Assembly: GCF_947179165.1 (NCBI RefSeq) | Contig: NC_077240.1 | Coordinates: forward strand, 28,996,001 to 29,060,000 | Direction of reading: 5' to 3' | DNA from: Solanum dulcamara | Taxonomy: Eukaryota; Streptophyta; Magnoliopsida; Solanales; Solanaceae | Length of the DNA stretch: 64,000 bases | Shown: piece by piece, positions 56,353-64,000 of the stretch | Layout: each line of letters starts with the position of its first letter | Position numbering within the stretch: the first letter of the stretch is position 1 | The notes under the pieces: generated by a model | What the model was told of the DNA's origin: nothing | The model's database searches: none | What the model saw: only the letters and a program-made list of their open reading frames with translations | Position numbers and translations under genes: made by a program

Positions 56353-57717
56353 AACTTGGTTTCAGAGCCTGAGGTTTTGAATGGTCCTTGGAGTCCAACA
56401 TACCACGTCAAATAGGGTCTTGTTCATGGTTGTGAAGTGCGCCATAATTATGAATAGGAGACTATGAGGCGTTTAGGAAAGTTTTCCTTCTTTCATGACC
56501 CATGTCGTGCAATAGAGCATACACTAGGTCTTTCCCCCCCTAACAATTATTCTTTATGATTTTTAGAAGATGCCTTCAAGAAGAGTTCCAATCCAAAGGG
56601 AGATTGATATTTATTAGGGTGGTTTTCTTGTACAAAATAGTTTGGAATCATCATTGGTAGAGGATGTAAAAGTAAGGCAAGACATGGGTTCAGTCTTAGT
56701 TAAATAAAAGAAATTGGTGGTTCATAAGAAATTTAAAGTTGTGTCACAAGAGGGAGATAGAGTACCTAGTTATCAAGTTCGGTTGTTTATTCTAATGTCA
56801 ATGATATTAGACGAGTCATGATAGATAGAGAGAGAGTGGGTGTTCCGTATAGTGATGATGTTGGCGTGCTTATTCCATTTAAGGCTATAGACATGGAAGA
56901 AGAGCTAGATAGATCTTGTGGTGTGCATTATCTATGTAAGAGTATATTGGTATTCCCTTGGTAAGATTTAATGCAAATATGGATGTATAGCTGCTAAGGT
57001 AGGCATGAAAATTCTTAAGTGACGTTGACTTCAAGGGAGCCGTAAAGTGGTTAAAATTTTAGGCTGAAATACATGGTTGTAGATATATGAGTGATTGTAG
57101 TAGGCTATTGATGACTTCTTGTTAAGGGTTTCAAATGAGTGTATTAGAATGGTTATAGAACTAGTCTTAAATGTGGTATTGATGGCATGTGGGTGAATGT
57201 ACGATGTATTGGGTATTTATTTATTAGGTCTCATGGTTTGTTGAATATCGTAATAAGGGGTAGTACTCTTGGAATAGAATTTCGTATAGAGGTATAAGGC
57301 CCTAAGTTTTTTTTGTAAGGTGGCCTATGAACGTGATTTGTCATTGTAGTTAGCCTCGGTTCATCCAGATGTGGATGGTCTAATGAGTTTGATCTTATGG
57401 AGGCTCATAATTCTACATACTCCATTTATCTCGGTTTGACCAAAATATACCGAGACTTAAAAAAGTTCTATTGGTGGGGTGACATGAAGAAGGTCACAGC
57501 AAGGTTCTTGTCTGAATATCTGAATTACCAACAAGTGAAGCCGAACATCAAAGGTCGGGTAGCCTAGCCCAAGATATTGAAATCCCTACTTGGAACTGGG
57601 AAGATGTGAATATAGATTTTGTAGTGGGGTTGCCTCATACCCGAAAGCGTCATGATTCGATCTGGGTAATTGTTGATAGAATAATTAAGTCGGCTCACTT
57701 CCTACCATTAAGACTTC
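56353..57717 (+). pseudogene. Middle Ty3 element, internal remnant
   Basis: A gag-like start at 56571 (MPSRRVPIQREIDIY) meets a stop after about 15 codons. The next recognisable text is the integrase zinc region and core start (about 57400-57717): MKKVTARFLSEY, LNYQQVK, VNIDFVVGLPHTRKRHDSIW and VIVDRIIKSAHFLPLRLP. Protease, RT and RNase H are missing, so an internal deletion of several kb is implied. It ends abruptly at about 57717 with no 3' LTR. Confidence 0.8.
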
Positions 57718-58828
57718 CTATAGATTTTGTAGTGGTTTTATGTTTGTATTCACATGAATCCTACTCGAGTTTTTCACTAATTGTTTATGTATTATTTGAG
57801 TTAAAAAATGATATATTTTCATCGTTTAATTAAGCAAATAGTTTGAGCATGAGTTTGGGTTTTGAAAAATCCTTATTTCACCGATTTTGAGCATGATTAC
57901 CAATCAAGTCTAAATGAGTTAAAGTGTTGAGCATAAATAGTATTTTGAGCATGACTTGAGAAAGAAGTTTGACAAGTATGAGTTAAAGATATAAGAAAGC
58001 TAAAAAAATATTTTGAGTTTTTCTCACAGTTTAGTATGAGCATTACATTTCATGTTTTTGGGAATCGTATTGAGCACCGAGTTGGACGAGAGTGAAATAA
58101 CTCTAGTTCCATAAAATACGTATCTAGCGTATGATAGAATTATATCGAAAGTGGGGAGACTCCTCATTGCCTCTAAGAAGGCTCATAGATGGATCTATAA
58201 GTTAAAGTTTATCCCATACACTGGCAAGGTATAGGATGGCTCTGGCAACATAGGCAAGACGTTGTATCATCAAGAAGATCATAGTGGTGATTGTAGATTA
58301 GAGAAACTCCCCAAGAAAGTTAAGTTATATTATTTTAAGTTACTTTTATTGCATATTTTACATTGATTAAGTTAAAGCCAATGTTTATTATATAACTACA
58401 GTCTTTTACATATAAGTTACTTCAGTCTTTAGTTCAACTTACTTGTTTTCTTTTTGTCATATTACCTATCTTACATTTCATGTACTGACATTGCATCTTT
58501 TCATGATGTATACACAGGTGCTAGAGATCATGAATAGGTATACCTTTGAGGATCATTTATTGTTAGATATTGGTGAGACCTCTTTGCATTCAGAGGTGCT
58601 CTTGAGTCTTAATTTTAGCCTTTATATTATTAGTATTTGAGGTGGCGATGGGCCTGTCTCGTTACCTATTTTAGATTTAGTTTAAAGGCATCGTAGACTA
58701 GTTAGTCAGAGTTCGAGTTTATTTCATTTTATTCTATTGAGTTATATTCTGAAAACCATTGGGTTCTATCTCATATATATTTGAGTATTGAGACATTATT
58801 TTGAGGAGTTAAGTCGCTATACTTAATT
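57718..58828 (+). repeat. LTR-like region, probably the rest of the outermost 5' LTR
   Basis: Diverged matches to chromovirus LTR text occur in the right order: GAGCACCGAGTTGG (58073), a CATTTCATGTACTGACATTG block with TTCATGATGTATACACAGGT (58475-58520) and GGTGGCGATGGGCCTGTC (58640). It leads into gag at 58829. The LTR end and primer-binding site are not visible, so a deletion probably removed them. No gene. Confidence 0.65.
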
Positions 58829-61800
58829 ATGCCCATTATGCCTCCAAGGACAGAAGTTGGACATCCCACCGTACATAATAGAAACCAGCAAGAGGTCCAT
58901 ATTCCTAAAGGGCCAAGAGGTCTAGCTGTGCCAGTTGAACAACTACCCAAGGTTAAAGTTACAAATGCTAAATTTCATAATGCCATACAGATGTTGGCTC
59001 TGGCTATGACAACACATGTTGATTAGTAAGGAGCAGGCTGACAGAATGCTCTAGATACTTCTAGAGTTCATGAGTTCTTAAGGATAAACCCACCAAAATT
59101 TATGTATGAGCTGTAGAATGTGTTTAAAGTTATGCATATCACTGATGCAGAGTATGTTGAATTGGATACATATCAACTCAAGGGTATTTCAAGAGTATGA
59201 TTTAACTAGTGGAAGAAGTCAAGGGGAGAGGATGCACCACTCTTAGGACGGGATATGTTTGAAGAGGCTTTCTTAGGATGTTTCTTTTCCTGGGAACTAT
59301 GGGAAGACAAGGTAAAAGGGTTCCTTAACTTAAAATAGGATTTTATGAGTGTGCATAAGTATAGTCTTAAGTTCACCCAGTTATCCTGTTATGCTCTGAA
59401 AATGGTGGCTCATATGAGGAGAAGGATAAGCTTATTCGTGTTGGGAATCTCTCGGCTATCAAGAAAGGAGGGTAAGGCAGCTATGTTTATTGGGGACATG
59501 TACATAACTAGATTGATGATTCATGTGTAACAAGTTAAGGAGGATAAACTGAAAAACAGGGAAGAGTTTCGCAATAAGAAGTCTAAGACATCAAACAATG
59601 AGTCCGTCAAGCAGGGGATCAAAAATGGAAATCATCCATCTTTTCAACAAAGGTTATCTAGACATGCACCATCATTAGCTAATGCATCCACACCTAGAAA
59701 TAAAAATGATCATAGTCCTCAGAATTTCAGATCTCAGAGTTCACAATCGTAAGAGAGCGTGGCTCAAGGGTATTCCTAATATCTGTAGTGTTGTAAGTGC
59801 GGTAGTCCCTATTTAGGGAGTGTCTTATTAGTTCAAATGGTTGCTACAAATATGGACAAATAGATTATTTTCTAAAAGATTATCTAATGGGAAAGCAAAG
59901 TAACTGGGGAAATAAAGTCCAATCATTATCAGCAACATTGTCAGGTAGAGTGGCATAAAAGGGTACTACTTCTAGGACAGGAGGAGGTCTAAACCATCTG
60001 TACGCCATGGTTAATCACTAGGATTAGGAAAACTCATAGATGTCATTATTGGTATGCTTAATATCCTTTCTCTTGATGTATATGATTTACTCGATCCGAG
60101 TGCCACTTTATCCTTTGTGACTCTATATATAGCTTTAAAGTTTGAGATTTACCCCAAACATCTTTTAGAGTCCTTCATTATTTCTACTCTTGTTGGTGAG
60201 TCTGTTCTAGATGAAAGAGTTTATAGAAATTGTATAGTTTTCATCTATTATAAATATACCACATTAGACTTAGTTGAGTTAGATATGGTAGATTTTGATA
60301 TAATTCTAGGTATGGTTTAACTTCATGCCTATTACATCTCATTCGATTGTAGATCTCGAGTTTTCAAATTCTAGTTTCCTAATAAGCCAGTTATTGAGTG
60401 GAAGGATAGTCAATATTTGGCTAAGGATAGATTCATTCCATACCTTAAGGCTAGAAAGTTAGTCTCTAAGGTTTCATCTACCACTTGTTCGAGTTAGAGA
60501 TAATAATGTGGAGACACCATTCCTTCAGTGAGTCTCAATTGTAAATAAGTTTCCTGAAGTCTTTCCTAAGGATTTACCTAGGGTACCTCCCGATAGAGAG
60601 ATAGACTTTGAAGTTGATGGTCTTCCCGATATCTAGTCTATTTATATTCTTCCATATAAAATAACTTCAGCAGAGTTAAAGGAGTTAAAAAAGAAGTTGA
60701 AAGATCTCCTAGAGAAAGGCTTTACTAAGCTGAGTGTCTCACCTTAGGACGCTCCTATTCTATTCGTGTGAAAAAAAATATGGTTACTTGAGAATGTGTA
60801 TTGACTATCGTTACCTGAACAAGATTACTATAAAGAATAAGTATGCTCTTACGATAGACCTCAAATTAAGCTATCATCAGTTGAAAGTGAGAGAAAGTGA
60901 TATTCCCAAGACAGCCTTCAAGACCTGATATGGTCATTAAAAGTTCCTGATTTTATCCTTTGGTTTGACTAACATTTCAATGAGTTCCTGATTTTGTCAG
61001 TTGGTTTGAGTGTTAATGCTCCTGCAGTATTTATGGACCTCATGAATAAAATGTTCGAACAGTATCTAGACATGTTTGTCATCTTATTTATCAAGGACGT
61101 TCTAATCTATTCGAGAAATGAGGAGGAGCATGTCAACTATCTTAGATTATCCTCCAAACTCTCAATTAAAAGGAGTTGTATGCTAAGTTTTTGAAGTGTG
61201 AGTTTTTGCTTCCATATGTGGTATTCTTAGCCATATTATTTTTGGTAATGGTATTCGAGTAGATTCGTAGAAGATCGAGACAGTTAAGAATTAATCCAAA
61301 CCCATATTGCCGATTGATATAAGAAATTTCTTGGGTTTGGCTCGCTATTATAGAAGGTTTGTCGAGGTATTTTTATCCATATTGTCGCCATTGACTAAGT
61401 TGACTCAGAAGAAGACCAAGTTTTAATGATTTGATGCTTGTGAGAAAAGTTTTTAAAAGTTGAAAATGAGGTTGACTATTGTTCCAGTTTTTCCCCTACC
61501 CAAGGGAAAAAATGATTTCTTCATTTATTGTGATGTGTCTAGAGTTAGATGGGTTGTATTTTGAAGTAAAAAGGAAAGGTTATAGCTTATGCTTTCGGCA
61601 ACTTAAGATTCACAAGATGAATTATTGAAATCATGATCTAGAGTTGGCAGCAGTAGTATTTGCTCTCAAGATTTAGTGTCACAATTTTTATGGCGTGCAT
61701 GTAGATGCATTCACAGATCACAAGAGTTTAAAATATGTGTTTAGTCAGAAAGAGTTGAACCTGAGGTAGGTGAGATAGTTTGAGTTGCTCAAAGATTATG

Positions 61801-63450
61801 ACATGAGTATTTTCTACCACTCCGATAAAGCTAATATTATTGTTGATACTCTTAGTAGGTTTTCCATGTGGAGTACTGCTCATGTTGAGGAAGAAAAGAA
61901 AGAGTTGGACAAAGAAGTGCATACACTTGCACATTTGGGAGTTCATCTTGTGGACTCTGATGAGGGAAGTGCTATTGTCCAGAATGGGTCTAAGTCTTCA
62001 CTAGTTGTTGAAATGAAGGAAAAAACAGGATCAATACCCAATTCTACTTTAATTGAAAGAAGATGTTCGTAAGCAGAAAGTGATGACTTTTTCCAAATAA
62101 GGAGATGGAGTGTTGAGGTATTAAGGCAAATGATATGTTCTGAGTATTGATGACATTCGAGATGGAATCCTGGTAGAGGCCCATTGCTCCAAATATTTGA
62201 TCCAACCAGGTTCTACAAAAATATACCATAACCTAAGAGAAGTTTATTGGTGGAATGGTATGAAAAAAGATATAGCGGATTTTATGTCCAAGTGCATGAA
62301 TTGCCAACAAGTCAAAGTTGAGCATCAAAGGCCTTGTGGTGTAGCTCAGAATATAGATTTTCCAGCATGGAAATAAGAGATGATCAATATGGATTTCATT
62401 ACTGGTTTACATGGTCTCGCGGGCTATATAATTTTATTTGGGTGATTGTGGATAGGATGACCAAATCAGCCTATTACTTATCAATTAAGACTACAAATTC
62501 AATAGAGGATTATGGAAGGTTATATATTCGAGTGATAGTTAGATCGTATGGAGTTTCCTTGCCTATCATCTCAGATAGAGGTACCCAATTCACTATGCAG
62601 TTTTGGAAGCCATTTCAAAAAGGTTTAGGTTCAAAGGTGAATCTTAGTACCGCTTTTCATCCTCAGATAGATGGTCAACTAAATCGTACAATTCAGACAC
62701 TTAAGGATATGTTGAGGGTCTATGTTATCAACTTCAAAGGTAATTGGGATGACCACTTGCCACTTATTGATTCCGCTGACAATAATAGCTTCATTCGAGC
62801 ATTCAAATGACTCCTTATGAGACCTTTTATGGGAGGAGATGTACATCGCCAATTGGTTGGTTCAAAGTTGGTGAAGCTGAGTTTATAGGTCTATATTTAG
62901 TCCATAAAGCTACGGAGAAGGTGAAAATCATGTAAGAAAGGTTAAAGACTATGCAAAGTCGTCAAAAGTCCTACACTCATATTAGGAGAAGAGACTCAGA
63001 GTTTGAGAATGATTGGGTATATTTGAAAGTTTCACCTATGATCCCCAATACATTGGTCCTTACCAGATCAAAAAGAGAGTTGGCAATATTGCCTATGTGT
63101 TAGATATCCCATCAAAGTTAATTGTTGTTCATCTAGTATTTCATATCTCCATGCTTAAGAAATTCTTAGGAGATATTTTACTCATTGTTCCTACATAAAA
63201 TATTAGTGTGAAAGATAACTTGTCTTATGAGGAGATTCTTGTCCAAATTCTTCACCGTCAGGTTCATAAATTGAGGATTAAAGAGGCCGATTCAGTCAAA
63301 GTCTTATGGAGAAATTAGTTTGTGGAGGAGGTTACATGGTAAGATGAGGAGGATATACAATCCAAGTACCCACATCTATTTATTCCTCCTAATTTCGATG
63401 TTGAAGATAATATTCCTATTTCTATCTCTGAGATTACTACCTTCTCGATT
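58829..63450 (+). pseudogene. Outermost Ty3 element, internal coding remnants
   Basis: Heavily decayed gag-pol in correct order. Gag (58829-59760) has FLGCFFSWELWEDKVKGFL-like text. A degenerate knuckle region lies near 59790. Protease (60054-60320) reads LLDPSATLSFVTLYIALKF. RT (60570-61260) has [17 protein letters not shown] and a catalytic region ending [16 protein letters not shown], where the first Asp of IDD is Lys. RNase H (61290-61770), the integrase zinc region (62270-62330) and core (62334-62810, ISDRGTQFTMQFW, NLSTAFHPQIDGQLNRTIQT, with Asn for the catalytic Glu) follow. A chromodomain-like end lies at 63195-63370. Many frameshifts and stops make this the oldest of the three nested elements. 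Confidence 0.88.
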
Positions 63451-63573
63451 TGGAGTAATTGAGTGAATTATTCTTGAGTTTGAATTTTGATATTATATTC
63501 GTGCTTTGAGAAAATTCTTATCTTTCTCATCATTCATATTCTTCAAGTACGAATGATCCCACGAAGGAGATAT

Positions 63574-64000
63574 TATAACACCCAATACTTTCTAGCTTAG
63601 ATTATGTTTGAGAACCAAGAGAAAAAGCTGAGCAAAGTAAATTGTTAGGGGTTCACGTGCACACTCTACGACCCGTGGAGTGTTTCACAAAATGTAGAGA
63701 GGCTTATAGGAACCTCCAAAACTTAGGTAAAATTATAAGTTGAAGGTCCTTACATGATGGCCTCTACACCCGTAGAGAATTTTATGGACCGTAGAGATCA
63801 TCCGTAGGAAGACCTTCTATACCCAGTATTTAAGGTCCCTTCTACGAGTGTTTATCATAACTAGTCGTCCATTATATGACCCGAAGGGTAAATCGTGGAG
63901 TCGAGTGACATATTTCAGTAGCTACTGAATGTGCACTTAAGTTCTATAAATAGGTCTAAGACCCATGGACCTTTGTATAACCTGTCAAAGGGTCCGTAGA
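63574..64000 (+). repeat. 3' LTR of the outermost Ty3 element, cut by window end
   Basis: Starts TATAACACCC (TGTAACA with one change) after the tract ACGAAGGAGA and matches 43398-43758. It continues about 65 bp beyond the matching part of the 5' LTR with a TATA-like CTATAAATAGG (63954-63964) before the window ends. Confidence 0.87.

Noticed and set aside
1..64000. An undescribed multi-gene system
   Set aside because: Apart from PPDK, every coding stretch I could identify is a transposon or organelle remnant. I see no cluster of unknown genes.

Overview
The window is nuclear DNA of a flowering plant, most likely Solanaceae (tomato, potato or pepper type). The evidence is one intron-rich housekeeping gene with GT-AG introns, LTR retrotransposons of the Copia and Ty3 (chromovirus) kinds primed by initiator tRNA-Met, a Tnt1/Retrolyc-like element, hAT-type MITEs of a kind common in Solanaceae, and pieces of organelle DNA.

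The only cellular gene I can support is pyruvate, phosphate dikinase (PPDK) on the + strand, 11079-24689. It has 20 coding exons and encodes 873 residues, beginning at the cytosolic-isoform start (Met-Gln). A compact promoter with two CACGTG boxes and a TATA box lies just upstream. All splice sites are canonical and the frame is open throughout. Two things are odd. A Tnt1-like retrotransposon has stretched intron 8 to 7,012 bp. Residue 451, a glycine in the phosphohistidine signature, reads as arginine.

Layout: 1-3207, 3' part of a decayed Copia element (+). 3208-4756, old intergenic DNA with possible receptor-kinase and organelle-like traces. 4757-10037, a complete young Copia element (-) with perfect 5-bp target duplications and three in-frame stops. 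10038-10870, upstream DNA. 10873-24740, PPDK, with the Tnt1-like element (14012-20878) in intron 8 and a 118-bp MITE in intron 13. 24737-36250, a duplicated segment whose first copy is split by a 10.2-kb chromovirus (-, 24982-35148). 36390-36680, Harbinger transposase remnant. 37800-39907, probable decayed solo LTR. 41269-43240, 5'-truncated LINE (-). 43398-64000, a three-level nest: an old Ty3 element (LTR at 43398 and at 63574) contains a second Ty3 element (LTR from 43759), which contains a third, younger chromovirus (46020-55840).

The transposons do not work with the gene. Their effect is structural: they lengthen an intron, crowd the upstream region where a chloroplast transit-peptide exon would be expected, and fill everything downstream. 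I found no operon, CRISPR array, defence system or undescribed biological system. The most useful observations are the PPDK active-site substitution, the organelle-DNA mosaics inside the intronic retrotransposon, and the insertion histories that can be read from target duplications and nesting.
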